A stretch of 64,000 nucleotides of DNA from Deltaproteobacteria bacterium (GCA_016180855.1 JACPAL010000009.1:100511-164510), one strand, 5' to 3'; positions 8,163 through 18,040 are shown, counted from the stretch's first letter. Made by a program: numbers and translations. The notes: a model not told the origin generated them from the sequence alone.

Positions 8163-10607
8163 ATGTCAGAACAGTTGCCCGATCTTAGCCCGATGCTTCG
8201 TCAGTATCGGGAGATCAAGGAGAGGCATCAGGATGCGATCCTGATGTATCGAATCGGCGACTTCTACGAAATGTTTTATGAAGATGCCGTTGCCGCGTCA
8301 AAGGTGCTTGAGATTGTGTTGACCTCCCGGAACAAACAGGATGAAAATCCTGTGCCTCTCTGCGGTGTCCCGTATCATTCGGTTGAACCTTATATCACCA
8401 GGCTCCTCGATCAAGGTTTCAAGGTGGCGATCTGCGACCAGGTGGAGGATCCAAGGGTGGCTAAAGGGATTGTTCGTCGTGAGGTGACGCGTGTCGTAAC
8501 GCCGGGGTTGCTTTTGAATCCGGAGGCACCGAAGAGATCCTCCTATCTGGCCGCGGTTGTCCCGTCGGAGGAACAATGGGGAATCAGCTGGGTCGAATTT
8601 TCAACGGGCGAATTTGTGGTGGGAGAACTTCTTGCGGAGGAGGTTTTGGAGATTCTTCGGGGAGGAGAGATCCGGGAGCTTCTTCTTCCGGAGGGAGAAG
8701 GGGACCTTTCATTTAACTTCACCCAGCCCGTTCTTCTTAATAAACTTCCTTCCTGGGTCTTTGATGAGACACGGTCAAAAAAACTTCTGCAGGAGCAATT
8801 TAAGGTTGCTACGCTGTCCGGTTTTGATTGCGAGGGGATCCCTCTGGGAATCCAGGCTGCGGGGGCGATCCTTCATTATGTTCGTGAAACGCAAAAGGTG
8901 GAAAGAGTTCCGCACCTGGTTAATTTGAGGCGTTACCGGAAATCAGGGCATCTTTTGATGTCGGAAGAGACTCGAAGGAGTCTTGATCTTGATCCTCTCA
9001 TGGAGATGTTGGACAGGACGGAGACCGCGATGGGAGGGAGAAAACTCCGACAATGGGTCTCTTTGCCCCTTGTTCAGAAAGATCTTATTCTGGAGCGACA
9101 TGAGGTTGTTGACGAGCTGTTGCGTCGTCGCGAAGTCAGTGCCTCTTTGAAGGAAAATTTAAAACAGGTTTATGACCTGGAACGGATTGCAGGACGGATC
9201 TCTCTTGCAACTGCCAATGCGCGTGATCTGGTTTCTCTCGCCTCCTCTCTTCAGGCCGTGGAGCGGATCAGAGGCTATTTTCAAGGCCTGACCTCCCGTC
9301 TTCTCCAGCAGATGTTATTCGAATGGGATTCACTGCCGGAGGTTGTGGGAGAGATCGAAAAAATAATCGGTCCCGAGCCTCCTTTCAGTTTGCGAGAGGG
9401 GGGACTCATTGCCGATCAATTTTCCAAGGAACTGGATACATTGAGGGAAATCTCCCGTTCCAGTCGTGATTATCTCGCCCAACTGGAAGAGAGGGAGCGT
9501 AAAAGGAGCGGAATCCATTCGCTCAAGGTCCGCTTCAACAAGGTTTTTGGATACTACATTGAGGTGACAACCGCCAATCTCTCCCGTGTTCCGGGGGATT
9601 ACATCCGGAAGCAGACCTTGGTAAATGCCGAGCGATTCATTACTCCCGAATTAAAGGAGTTTGAGGGGAAAATTCTGGGGGCGGACGAAAAGATCCGGAA
9701 CCTCGAGTACCAGCTCTTTTGCGAACTGCGAGACCGCCTGACTCTCTCTCTCGATCGGCTTCAAAAACAGGCTGATCGCCTCGCGACCCTTGATGTTTTA
9801 TCATCGTTTGCGCTTGTTTCCGAAGAGCGGCGTTACATAAGGCCGGAACTATCCGATGGAAACGATCTTTTTATCCAGGGGGGGCGTCACCCGCTCGTGG
9901 AGGCCTCTCTTTCCTACGGAAAATATATCGAGAATGATCTGGAGTTCCGTCAAACCGACCAGAGGTTTCTCTTGATCACCGGTCCGAATATGGCCGGGAA
10001 GTCGACCTTGATCCGCTCTGTTGGCCTGATTGTCCTCATGGCCCAGAGCGGCTGTTTTGTTCCGGCAAGATCGGCGCACATCGGCCTCGTGGACAAGATT
10101 TTTTCACGCATTGGTGCCTCGGATCGTTTGAATCGCGGCGAAAGCACCTTTATGGTGGAGATGACTGAAACAGCCTCCCTCCTTCATTATGCCACCGACA
10201 AAAGCCTCATCTTGTTAGACGAGCTTGGCCGTGGAACTTCGACATTTGACGGTATTTCAATCGCCTGGGCGGTCTCCGAGTATCTTCATGACAAGGTGCA
10301 ATCTCGCACCCTCTTTGCCACACATTATCATGAACTGATCGATCTGGAGCGGAGCTGTCCCGCCCTCAAGAATTTCAATGTCATGGTTCGGGAGGAAGGA
10401 GAGGGGATCGTCTTTCTCTACAAGCTTGCACCGGGAGGGATGGGGCACAGCTATGGAATTCATGTGGCACGACTTGCCGGTTTGCCCGCAACCATCCTGG
10501 AACGGTCAAAAGAGGTCTTAAAAAATCTTGAGTCTGAAAAGGAGCAGAGTTGCTTCAAGCGTTCCGGGAAGAGAAAGGTCCATGAAGGGCAATCCAGACT
10601 TTTTTAA
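8163..10607 (+). CDS. mutS: DNA mismatch repair protein MutS
   Basis: An 814-residue MutS. The mismatch-binding domain has the GDFYEMFYEDA motif near residue 35. The ATPase has Walker A GPNMAGKST at about 607-615, followed by LLDELGRGTSTFDG and FATHYHEL. It recognises base mismatches and small loops and starts repair with MutL (not in this window). The frame is open 25 codons further upstream, but the ATG at 8163 gives the usual N-terminus (LSPMLRQYREIK soon after) and sits at the predicted transcription start. Confidence 0.97.
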   Translation: MSEQLPDLSPMLRQYREIKERHQDAILMYRIGDFYEMFYEDAVAASKVLEIVLTSRNKQDENPVPLCGVPYHSVEPYITRLLDQGFKVAICDQVEDPRVAKGIVRREVTRVVTPGLLLNPEAPKRSSYLAAVVPSEEQWGISWVEFSTGEFVVGELLAEEVLEILRGGEIRELLLPEGEGDLSFNFTQPVLLNKLPSWVFDETRSKKLLQEQFKVATLSGFDCEGIPLGIQAAGAILHYVRETQKVERVPHLVNLRRYRKSGHLLMSEETRRSLDLDPLMEMLDRTETAMGGRKLRQWVSLPLVQKDLILERHEVVDELLRRREVSASLKENLKQVYDLERIAGRISLATANARDLVSLASSLQAVERIRGYFQGLTSRLLQQMLFEWDSLPEVVGEIEKIIGPEPPFSLREGGLIADQFSKELDTLREISRSSRDYLAQLEERERKRSGIHSLKVRFNKVFGYYIEVTTANLSRVPGDYIRKQTLVNAERFITPELKEFEGKILGADEKIRNLEYQLFCELRDRLTLSLDRLQKQADRLATLDVLSSFALVSEERRYIRPELSDGNDLFIQGGRHPLVEASLSYGKYIENDLEFRQTDQRFLLITGPNMAGKSTLIRSVGLIVLMAQSGCFVPARSAHIGLVDKIFSRIGASDRLNRGESTFMVEMTETASLLHYATDKSLILLDELGRGTSTFDGISIAWAVSEYLHDKVQSRTLFATHYHELIDLERSCPALKNFNVMVREEGEGIVFLYKLAPGGMGHSYGIHVARLAGLPATILERSKEVLKNLESEKEQSCFKRSGKRKVHEGQSRLF

Positions 10608-11361
10608 CAGGATGGCGATTGCTTTAGTTCTGGCTTTCTTGGTCGGAAATGTTGGTATCGCTTCATCCCCGCTCTCGCATGACAGGGGACCGGTGGTGGT
10701 CATTGACCCCGGCCATGGGGGGAAAGATCCAGGGACGATCGGGGGAAAGAAGGGGCAGAAGGAGAAGAGAGTCACGCTGGAACTGGCCAAGAGACTTAAA
10801 AGTCATCTGGAAAAAAAGGGGAGGGGAAAGGTGGTTTTGACACGAAATCGGGATCGCTCCTTAAGTTTGAGTGAACGTAACCAGATCGCTAACCGTAAAG
10901 AATGTGATTACTTTATCTCGCTCCATGCCAATTCTGCGCCGAATCGAAAGGCAGAGGGGGTTGAAATTTATTATCTGAACCGGGCGACCGACAAGGCTTC
11001 TCGCCGTTTGGCGGAGAGGGAGAACCGGGAAAAGGGGAAGAGCCATCGGGTCCTGGAGGGGATTGTCTCGGACCTGATCCAGGCGGCGGTGACGGAAGAA
11101 TCGGCAGAACTGGCCGCCTCGATTCAGAAAATTTTACGCCGGCAGATCAAGGCAAAGAAGAGCCAAGTCAAAACGGCCCTTTTTTATGTTCTCGTGGGGG
11201 CGCAGTGTCCGAGTCTTCTTGTCGAGGCCGGCTATTTGAGTCATCCCCAGGAATCGAAACAGCTCGGCAACGCCGCCTACCAGCGTCGCTTTACGGAGGC
11301 GTTGGCAGAAGGGATACTCAATCACTGGAAGAGTCGGGCGAGGGTCCGACACGACTTGTAA
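10582..11361 (+). CDS. amiC: N-acetylmuramoyl-L-alanine amidase (AmiC type)
   Basis: A 259-residue exported Amidase_3 enzyme. A signal peptide (hydrophobic core AIALVLAFLVG) leads to IDPGHGGKDPG with the first zinc histidine. The catalytic set continues with the Glu of EKRVTLELAKRL, SLHANSAPN and LLVEAGYLSHP. It cleaves the peptide stem from peptidoglycan glycan strands in the periplasm, usually at septation. The start at 10582 follows a GAGAAAGG site and overlaps mutS by 26 bp. A later ATG at 10612 would give a shorter signal peptide. The stop overlaps the glnD start. Confidence 0.9.
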   Translation: MKGNPDFFNRMAIALVLAFLVGNVGIASSPLSHDRGPVVVIDPGHGGKDPGTIGGKKGQKEKRVTLELAKRLKSHLEKKGRGKVVLTRNRDRSLSLSERNQIANRKECDYFISLHANSAPNRKAEGVEIYYLNRATDKASRRLAERENREKGKSHRVLEGIVSDLIQAAVTEESAELAASIQKILRRQIKAKKSQVKTALFYVLVGAQCPSLLVEAGYLSHPQESKQLGNAAYQRRFTEALAEGILNHWKSRARVRHDL

Positions 11362-14009
11362 TGATCAAGCTTCTTGCACAGGCCAAGTCTCATCTGGAGG
11401 AGACGAGAAGGGAGGTCCTGCGGCGTCATGATGCCCGAGAGGACCCCTTCCTGACGATGTCGCTCTGGTCTCGTGCGATCGACCAGCTGATCCAGGAACT
11501 TTTTCAATCCGTTGAAGAAGCGGCGAATCAGTTACCAGCAAAAGACCGATGTCGTACCGTACTCGTGAGTCAGGGGGGGTATGGTCGACAGGAGCTTTGT
11601 TACCACTCTGACATCGATCTTCTTTTGATCTATCAAGGAAAACCGGAGGCGTTTGTCAAACAGCTCAGTGAGAGGCTTCTCCAACCGCTGTGGGACAGCG
11701 GACTGGAGGTCGGATTTGCTGCGAGGACAGTGAAGGATTGTGAGAGCTATATGGAAGAGGATTTAACCATCCTTACGGCCTTGATGGACAGCCGTTATCT
11801 GACGGGAGACGCGATGTTGTACGCTGACTTTCAGAAGATGATGAGTCGTTTCTTTTCAAACGAAAAAAACCGGAAGAGATTCTATCTCCTCAAAGAAAAA
11901 GAGCGCGGGGAGCGCCATGAAAAATATGGTTCTTCCGTCTATCTTCTGGAGCCGAACCTCAAGGAGGGGAAGGGGGGGCTTCGTGACTTTCATACCCTTT
12001 ACTGGATTCAGCGGGTTTTTGATGGAATTTCGACACTGGGGAGCCGCTCTTTCCGCCTCCATCTCCCGGAGAAGGAGGAGGAACAGCTTTGGGAATCTCT
12101 CCGATTTCTCTGGCGCATTCGTCAGGAGATTCATCGTCGCGCTGGTCGCCGTCTGGACCAGCTCCTTTTTGAATATCAGGAACCGCTTGCCCGGTGGGCC
12201 GGGTTCGAAGATACGGAGTCGTTTTTGGGGGTTGAGATGTTCATGCAGAGTTATTACCGGCAAGCCGAGACGGTTCAGAAACTGACGGATCGCGTTATGA
12301 GGGAGGTGAGACAGAGGGAGCCTTCCCTCTTTGCAATAACAAGCCCTGTTCTGGATGATCCCGACTTCTGTATTCGTGAAGGGCGCTTGACCGTAACAGA
12401 CTGGCATCTGTTTGAGCGGGATCCCACTGCCTTTTTAAGAATTTTTCTCTCAGCGAACAGGATGGGGATCGAGGTGGAGGAAGGTGTGCTGGATCAGATA
12501 GAAAAGAATCTTTCTCTTGTTGATGAGAACTACAGAAATAACTCACTCCATGGAGAGCTGTTCCGTAAACTTCTTAAAGAGCCGGTTAGCCTTGCCGCTG
12601 TATTGAGCCAGATGAATGATTGCGGCCTTCTTGGAACTTATCTTCCGGAATTTGGAAAGCTCCGCTTGCGGGTACAGCATGATATTTATCATCTCTATAC
12701 GGTTGATGTGCATTCCATTTTTGCCGTGAGAGAGTTCGGGAGGCTTCTGGAAGGGCAGTATCAGAAGATCTATCCAACAGTTTCCAACGCCGTTCGTGAT
12801 ATTCGTTCCTTGGGTCTTCTCTCCCTTGCTATTCTTTACCATGACATTGGCAAGGGGGAAGGGCACGGGCATGTTGAGAAAGGGGCTCCCTTGATCCGGC
12901 AAGCGGGGGCGAGGCTCGGATTTTCGGCTGAAGAACAGGACCAGTTGGAGTTTCTGGAGAGAAGCCACCTGATCATGACCCATCTGGCATTTCGCCGGGA
13001 CCTTGAGGATCAAAACCTGATCATCCAGTTTGCCAAGGCGTGCCAGAATCTCGATTGGCTCAACATGCTCTACGTTCAGACTTTTTGTGATGTGAAGGCG
13101 GTTAATCAGGAGGCCCTGACCGACTGGAAGGCCTCTCTTCTGGAGTATCTTTATCTCAAGACACGAGAGGTTATCCAGAAAGGGGCTTATACACCGGAGC
13201 GGGTTTCAACGGTCGTCCCTTTGCTTAAAAAGAGAATTGAGGAATCTTGTACGACGACCGAGGAAAAAGAACTTTGCGAGACTTTTTTTAGCCAGATGCC
13301 GCCTCGCTATTTTCTGGCGACTCCCCTGGAAACGCTCAAAAGGCATCTACAGCTCTGGGGACGGTTGGGGAAAGAGTCGATCCTTTTTGATCCGGTGTTT
13401 TTGAAGAAAGAGCAGCTGAACGAAGTGACCTTGCTGACGCTTCACAGTCCGGATCTCTTTTCCAAGATCGCCGGAATTTTTGCGGCACACCATATGAATA
13501 TCCTGTCGGCCGAACTGGCGGTTTCGCGCAATGGATATGCCCTTCATCTCTTTCGGATAACGGATCACCGGGGGGCCCCTATTGAAGAAGAAGAGAAATG
13601 GAAAGGGGTGGAAAAGGATCTGCAGGATTTGCTTACAGGGAAGGTTTCGATCGATTCTATTGTGGCGGGACAATTCAAACCCTCCCTCTTTCGTAAAAAA
13701 ACCGCTCGTATTCTTCCGACCCGAATTGACATCGATAATGACGTCTCCGCCTTCTACACGGTGATTGATATCTATGCCCGGGACCGGATAGGACTTCTCT
13801 ATCAGATTACCTCAACGCTTGCGGCCTTGGGTCTGTATGTTGAGGTTTCAAAAATATCGACCAAGGTCGATCAGGTGGCTGATACGTTCTACATTAAAGA
13901 TATTTTTGGTCATAAAATCACCCATCAGGAACGATTGGGAAAGATGAAAGAGATTCTTTTCAAGGTTGTTGATTCGGAACCGGCAGCCAACGGGAGACCC
14001 CCTCTATGA
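11361..14009 (+). CDS. glnD: bifunctional uridylyltransferase/uridylyl-removing enzyme GlnD
   Basis: An 882-residue nitrogen sensor that uridylylates and deuridylylates PII. The nucleotidyltransferase motif GGYGRQEL is near residue 72, followed by the SDIDLL metal-binding aspartates. The HD hydrolase motif YHDIGKG is near residue 493. Two C-terminal ACT domains (about 690-780 and 800-875) would bind glutamine. The ATG overlaps the amidase stop (TAATG); upstream codons in this frame have no GlnD similarity. Its partner glnE is about 47 kb away, on the other strand. Confidence 0.95.
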   Translation: MIKLLAQAKSHLEETRREVLRRHDAREDPFLTMSLWSRAIDQLIQELFQSVEEAANQLPAKDRCRTVLVSQGGYGRQELCYHSDIDLLLIYQGKPEAFVKQLSERLLQPLWDSGLEVGFAARTVKDCESYMEEDLTILTALMDSRYLTGDAMLYADFQKMMSRFFSNEKNRKRFYLLKEKERGERHEKYGSSVYLLEPNLKEGKGGLRDFHTLYWIQRVFDGISTLGSRSFRLHLPEKEEEQLWESLRFLWRIRQEIHRRAGRRLDQLLFEYQEPLARWAGFEDTESFLGVEMFMQSYYRQAETVQKLTDRVMREVRQREPSLFAITSPVLDDPDFCIREGRLTVTDWHLFERDPTAFLRIFLSANRMGIEVEEGVLDQIEKNLSLVDENYRNNSLHGELFRKLLKEPVSLAAVLSQMNDCGLLGTYLPEFGKLRLRVQHDIYHLYTVDVHSIFAVREFGRLLEGQYQKIYPTVSNAVRDIRSLGLLSLAILYHDIGKGEGHGHVEKGAPLIRQAGARLGFSAEEQDQLEFLERSHLIMTHLAFRRDLEDQNLIIQFAKACQNLDWLNMLYVQTFCDVKAVNQEALTDWKASLLEYLYLKTREVIQKGAYTPERVSTVVPLLKKRIEESCTTTEEKELCETFFSQMPPRYFLATPLETLKRHLQLWGRLGKESILFDPVFLKKEQLNEVTLLTLHSPDLFSKIAGIFAAHHMNILSAELAVSRNGYALHLFRITDHRGAPIEEEEKWKGVEKDLQDLLTGKVSIDSIVAGQFKPSLFRKKTARILPTRIDIDNDVSAFYTVIDIYARDRIGLLYQITSTLAALGLYVEVSKISTKVDQVADTFYIKDIFGHKITHQERLGKMKEILFKVVDSEPAANGRPPL

Positions 14010-14218
14010 TGAAATGGGAAATTGTCCTTTTTACCGTCCTTCTTGTGGTTCTTCTCCTCCTTCTCTGGAGGTATCGCCGGCAAGAGGGACGCCGTCTCCG
14101 TCAGAGGGTGAGAGAAACCCTTTCCCCCTCACTTCGTGAGGAGATTGAGAAGGAGCGGGCTGAACGGATCGAGAAAAAGAGAAAATTTGAGGAGGCGATG
14201 GGGCAGGCCTCCCGGTGA
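14006..14218 (+). CDS. small single-pass membrane protein
   Basis: A 70-residue protein. One N-terminal transmembrane helix (IVLFTVLLVVLLLLLW) is followed by a highly charged, probably coiled-coil tail rich in Arg, Glu and Lys. The ATG overlaps the glnD stop (ATGA), so it is probably co-translated. No named family is recognised. The tail resembles the cytoplasmic stalks of many small membrane scaffolds, but no function can be assigned. Confidence 0.72.
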   Translation: MMKWEIVLFTVLLVVLLLLLWRYRRQEGRRLRQRVRETLSPSLREEIEKERAERIEKKRKFEEAMGQASR

Positions 14219-14231
14219 CGCAAACAAAGGG

Positions 14232-14259
14232 TTGAAAAGGTTCTAAAAAAGTTTAGTAT
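14232..14259 (+). promoter_or_regulatory. putative promoter of the 14266 gene, leaderless type
   Basis: TTGAAA (14232-14237), 16 bp spacer, TAGTAT (14254-14259), then only 6 nt to the GTG start at 14266. The GTG would be at or next to the first transcribed base. Confidence 0.6.
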
Positions 14260-14265
14260 GTCGCC

Positions 14266-14619
14266 GTGTCTTCACGAAAAATCAAGATCTGTGCGGAATC
14301 TGAATGTAAAAATGCCGCAACCGTCACGGGATACTGTCGCCTCCACTATCTGAAGAACTGGAAAAATATAAAAGAGGAGAAAAAGAAAAAGGCGGTCGAT
14401 CGACTCAATCGCTACGTGGAAGGGATTGTGAAGCAGCACCCTGACCGCTATATCGATGTGATTCGTCATGACCTTAAAAGCCGTAAGGAGCTTGACTTTG
14501 ATGGGGGAGGGACTGCCTCGCCAAGCGAGGTAGACGAGATTTTGGATGATCTGGGTTATACCGATGAGGATGGTATTGATAAGCTTCTCACACACATCAA
14601 GCTCGATCGAGACTTCTAA
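14266..14619 (+). CDS. small putative zinc-binding protein
   Basis: A 117-residue soluble protein. The N-terminus holds a Cys/His cluster (CAESEC, then CRLHY) with the spacing of a small treble-clef or zinc-knuckle site. Basic and acidic helical regions follow, ending in a DD-rich segment (EVDEILDDLGYTDEDG). I do not recognise a characterised family. The start is GTG with no ribosome binding site, directly after a good -10 box. The stop codon abuts the first copy of the palindromic repeat. Confidence 0.7.
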   Translation: MSSRKIKICAESECKNAATVTGYCRLHYLKNWKNIKEEKKKKAVDRLNRYVEGIVKQHPDRYIDVIRHDLKSRKELDFDGGGTASPSEVDEILDDLGYTDEDGIDKLLTHIKLDRDF

Positions 14620-14620
14620 C

Positions 14621-14762
14621 AGGATGATGAGAAAGGTCCATCTGCGGCGTTGCCCGCTTCAACCACAATCCTCACGTACCGGGAAAGTACGCTCCGGTTG
14701 TGGTCTTGCGGGCGCCTTGCATCTGGACCTTTCTCATCATCCTTTGTAGAAAGGGTTTGTTA
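14621..14762. repeat. dispersed palindromic element, copy A
   Basis: The core 14621-14743 begins AGGATGATGAGAAAGGTCC and ends with its reverse complement, so the transcript can form a long imperfect hairpin. The centre contains ACGTACC and AGTACGCTCCGG. A right-hand tail (AAGGGTTTGTTAA) to about 14762 matches the tail of copy C. Related copies lie at 24467, 42852 and 55579. It sits between the zinc-knuckle gene and miaB and may act as a terminator or mRNA end. Confidence 0.85.
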
Positions 14763-14779
14763 ATAACTGAGAGTTACTG

Positions 14780-16084
14780 ATGAAGGCCTACATCAAGACA
14801 TTTGGCTGCCAAATGAACGAACAGGATTCCGAGGTGATGAAGGGGCTGTTAGCTCGCCAGGGGTATGAACAGGTGGCTAAACCGGAAGAGGCAGAACTGA
14901 TCCTCATCAATACCTGCAGCATCCGGGAAAAATCATATCAGAAGGCGATGAGTACCATCGGCCGGAATTTTGCCGGTGCAATCGTTGGTGTTGCGGGTTG
15001 TGTCGCCTCCCAGGCGGGGGAAAAACTTCTAAAACGGTTTCAAAACGTCGACTTTGTTCTGGGGACGGATCAGATTCACCGCCTGCCGGAAGTTCTCGAG
15101 AGGGTGAAGGGAAACCATCAGAGAGTCGTTTATACCGATTTTCAGGACCTCTCTGATTATGAATTTCCGGTTCCTTTGACAAATTCCCAAACAAAGCAGG
15201 TCAAGGCTTATGTCACGATCATGAAGGGGTGTGATAATGCCTGCTCCTTTTGCATTGTTCCTTTGACACGGGGAGGGGAGGTTTCAAGGTCCTCCCAGGA
15301 GATTCTGGAAGAGATCAGAGGGCTTCAAAGGAATGGGGTACGGGAGGTGATGTTGCTCGGGCAGAATGTCAACTCCTACGGTAAACGACTCTCTCCAAAA
15401 ATCACATTTGCCGAACTTTTACGTCTTATTGAGGCGGGAACCTCTCTTGACCGGATCCGCTTTACGAGTCCTCATCCCAAGGATCTTTCAAAGGATCTTG
15501 TTCGGGAATATGGCCGAAACCGGAGGTTGTGCCCCCATATTCATCTCCCGGTCCAATCCGGTTCAAACAAAATTTTGAAAGCGATGCGACGCTCCTACAC
15601 CCGGGAGATTTATTTGAGAAGAGTTGCTGCCCTGCGGAAAGTTTGTCCGGATGTTGCAATCACAACCGATATGATCATCGGATTCCCGGGAGAGACAGAG
15701 CCGCAGTTTGAGGAAACATTGCAGTTGGTTGAAGAGGTCGGTTTTGACCAGAGTTATTATTTTGAATATTCGCCGCGTCCCGGCACCGAGGCGTTCCGTC
15801 TCGTGGATAATGTGCCGCAGGGAGTCAAAAAAGAGCGCCTCCAGAGGCTCCAGTTGTTGCAAGAGAGAATCAGTGAGGCAAAGAATCGTTTGAGAATCGG
15901 CAAGATTGAAGCTGTCCTCGTGGAAGGTCCCTCGCTTCAGGGAGGAGGACAGTTGAGCGGACGGACCCCTCACGGACGAATCGTAAATTTCGTTGGCCGG
16001 GAGCGGATGATCGGTGCTATAATCCCTGTTAAGATTCTGAAGGTGTCGCCCTATTCGCTGGGCGGGGAGGTCTCTGTTGATTGA
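14780..16084 (+). CDS. miaB: tRNA-2-methylthio-N6-dimethylallyladenosine synthase MiaB
   Basis: A 434-residue radical SAM methylthiotransferase. The N-terminal UPF0004 domain starts with KTFGCQMNEQDSE. The radical SAM cluster motif GCDNACSFC is near residue 150, and a C-terminal TRAM domain covers about 370-430. It adds a methylthio group to isopentenyl-adenosine 37 of tRNAs reading UNN codons. The three genes that follow overlap or lie within a few tens of bases of each other, as an operon. Confidence 0.95.
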   Translation: MKAYIKTFGCQMNEQDSEVMKGLLARQGYEQVAKPEEAELILINTCSIREKSYQKAMSTIGRNFAGAIVGVAGCVASQAGEKLLKRFQNVDFVLGTDQIHRLPEVLERVKGNHQRVVYTDFQDLSDYEFPVPLTNSQTKQVKAYVTIMKGCDNACSFCIVPLTRGGEVSRSSQEILEEIRGLQRNGVREVMLLGQNVNSYGKRLSPKITFAELLRLIEAGTSLDRIRFTSPHPKDLSKDLVREYGRNRRLCPHIHLPVQSGSNKILKAMRRSYTREIYLRRVAALRKVCPDVAITTDMIIGFPGETEPQFEETLQLVEEVGFDQSYYFEYSPRPGTEAFRLVDNVPQGVKKERLQRLQLLQERISEAKNRLRIGKIEAVLVEGPSLQGGGQLSGRTPHGRIVNFVGRERMIGAIIPVKILKVSPYSLGGEVSVD

Positions 16085-16574
16085 AATGAAAGTCACCGGA
16101 CTCACGATTGATCCGTTCACCAATATGCCGATTATCATCCTCAAAGATCTCGAGGAGAAAAACGCCCTGCCGATCTGGATCGGCCTCATTGAGGCATCCG
16201 CTATTGCGACGGAGCTCGAAAAAATCCAGCTTTCACGGCCGATGACCCACGATCTGATAAAAAACATTATGGGGGAGCTCAGGGTTCAGGTCGACCGTGT
16301 TGAGATTTGCGATCTGTGTGACAACACATTTTATGCCAGGCTTTACTTGAAGCATGACGGGAAGGAGTTTGACATTGATTCTCGGCCGTCTGATGCCATT
16401 GCCTTGGCCCTTCGGACGAATGCCCGGATTTATGTTGATAAAAAGGTGATTGAAAAATCCCGAAGCGTCGATTTGGCGAGGGGAGGGGAAGGCGAAAAGA
16501 AATTGAAGGAAGAGAAGTGGGCGGAGATATTGGAAGGGCTAAATCCAGAAGACTTCGGTAAATACAAGATGTGA
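16077..16574 (+). CDS. bifunctional nuclease family (DUF151) protein
   Basis: A 165-residue protein of the BFN/DUF151 family. It begins MIEMKVTGL, with the family pattern LPIWIGLIEASAIATELE at about 35-52 and SRPSDAIALALR near residue 105. A Glu-rich tail extends beyond the domain. Members have been reported with DNase/RNase activity. The TTG at 16077 is preferred over the ATG at 16086 because GGGGAGG lies 6 nt before it. The TTG start overlaps the miaB stop. Confidence 0.85.
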   Translation: MIEMKVTGLTIDPFTNMPIIILKDLEEKNALPIWIGLIEASAIATELEKIQLSRPMTHDLIKNIMGELRVQVDRVEICDLCDNTFYARLYLKHDGKEFDIDSRPSDAIALALRTNARIYVDKKVIEKSRSVDLARGGEGEKKLKEEKWAEILEGLNPEDFGKYKM

Positions 16575-16580
16575 CAGATT

Positions 16581-17096
16581 GTGCCCAAGATTATTCCACA
16601 CCATCAAATGATTCCTGAGATCGACCGCTCTGTTTTTCTGGCCGAGGGGGTGATTGTGATCGGCGACGTCAAGATCGGTGCTGATTCCTCCGTTTGGCCC
16701 AATACGATCCTCCGGGGAGATGTTCACTACATCCGGATTGGCAGAAGAACCAATATCCAGGATCTCTGTGTCGGACACGTTACGAGTGGCACCTGGCCGC
16801 TCATTCTGGAGGATGAAGTGACGATCGGCCATCGTGTTATCCTTCACGGTTGTCATGTCAAATCGCGCTGCCTCATCGGTATGGGATCGATCCTCATGGA
16901 TGGTGCGGTGATCGGTGAGGAGTCGATTCTTGGCGCTGGTTCCCTTGTGACTGAAAAGATGATTATTCCGCCACGAACCCTTGCCTTGGGCTTTCCGGCC
17001 AAGGTAAAGAGGGAGCTTAAGGCAGAAGAGATCGCTTTTTTGAAGATTTCTGCCGACAACTATGTCCGGAATGCACAAAGCTACAGAAACTCTTAG
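16581..17096 (+). CDS. gamma-carbonic-anhydrase-like hexapeptide-repeat protein
   Basis: A 171-residue left-handed beta-helix protein of the YrdA/PaaY type. Hexapeptide repeats run through the middle (VIVIGDVKIGADSSVWPN, LRGDVHYIRIG). Candidate metal-binding histidines are in CVGHVTSG and GHRVILHGCHV. These proteins are trimeric; some are active carbonic anhydrases, others only bind metal. The start is GTG. It overlaps tilS. Confidence 0.85.
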   Translation: MPKIIPHHQMIPEIDRSVFLAEGVIVIGDVKIGADSSVWPNTILRGDVHYIRIGRRTNIQDLCVGHVTSGTWPLILEDEVTIGHRVILHGCHVKSRCLIGMGSILMDGAVIGEESILGAGSLVTEKMIIPPRTLALGFPAKVKRELKAEEIAFLKISADNYVRNAQSYRNS

Positions 17097-18039
17097 AGAA
17101 ACGCTCAAAAGATGGTCTTTCTGGAGAGGGGGTGAGAGGCTCGGTGTTGCCGTCTCCGGCGGGATCGATTCGATGGTTCTCTTGCATATCGTTCGGCATC
17201 TCCCTCCCTCCGAGAGACCCAAAATTGACCTGTTACATTTTAATCACAAGCTGAGGGGGCGGGAATCGGATCTGGACGAGCGATTCGTGAGAAAAATCGG
17301 GCAGGAATGGGGAATCCCTGTTTCGATTGGCCATGCCCCGCGATGGGGGCGAAAAAACAACCTCCAGGAGAGGGCGCGATGGCTCCGCTACGAATTTTTT
17401 CAAAAAGAGGCATGGCGGCTTAAATTGAAAAAAATTTTAACGGCCCATCAGGCAACGGATCAGGCAGAGACGTTCCTGATCCGATGGATTCAGGGGGCGG
17501 GATTGAAGGGACTTTGCGGAATCCCGCTGGTTAGGGAGGAGAGGGGTTGTCACTACTTAAGACCGCTTCTCCTTGTTCCGCGAGAGGAGATCCGCGATTA
17601 CGCCAAGAAATTCAAGATTCCCTATCGGGAAGACTCTTCAAATAAAGAAGGTAAATATCTTAGAAACAGGGTGCGTCGTCTTTTGAGTCAGTTGCACAAG
17701 ATCAATCCCGGTCTCGATAATCGATCGTCGCTGAACGCCCTCCTTCTTCGAGCCGATGAGGATTTTTTGTCGTCACAGATTGAAACGCTTTTGCGGCCTT
17801 CAAGAAAAAAGTGGTGGTCTCTCACAGAGTATAAGAGGTTGCCCTCGGCCCTTCGTTATCGCCTTCTTGCGAGGTTCTCTGAGAGAGGTGCGGGCCGATC
17901 TTACCGCTTAAGCAGTGATTTTGTTCTGACACTGGATCATCTGTTAAATTCGTCGCGAAAGGAGCAGTCGCTTTGCCTGCCGGAAGGGATTAAATTCCAC
18001 AAAAAATTGGGAAGTTTTTGTTTTGTCAAAGCAGGTTGA
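17062..18039 (+). CDS. tilS: tRNA(Ile)-lysidine synthetase TilS
   Basis: A 325-residue PP-loop ATPase. The signature SGGIDSMVLLH is near residue 32 and the family stretches HFNHKLRGRESD and TAHQATDQAETFLIR follow. The C-terminal region is short compared with the E. coli protein. It converts cytidine 34 of tRNA-Ile(CAU) to lysidine, which is essential for AUA decoding. ATG at 17062 or 17071 is possible; both lie inside the preceding gene. Confidence 0.92.
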   Translation: MSGMHKATETLRETLKRWSFWRGGERLGVAVSGGIDSMVLLHIVRHLPPSERPKIDLLHFNHKLRGRESDLDERFVRKIGQEWGIPVSIGHAPRWGRKNNLQERARWLRYEFFQKEAWRLKLKKILTAHQATDQAETFLIRWIQGAGLKGLCGIPLVREERGCHYLRPLLLVPREEIRDYAKKFKIPYREDSSNKEGKYLRNRVRRLLSQLHKINPGLDNRSSLNALLLRADEDFLSSQIETLLRPSRKKWWSLTEYKRLPSALRYRLLARFSERGAGRSYRLSSDFVLTLDHLLNSSRKEQSLCLPEGIKFHKKLGSFCFVKAG

Positions 18040-18040
18040 T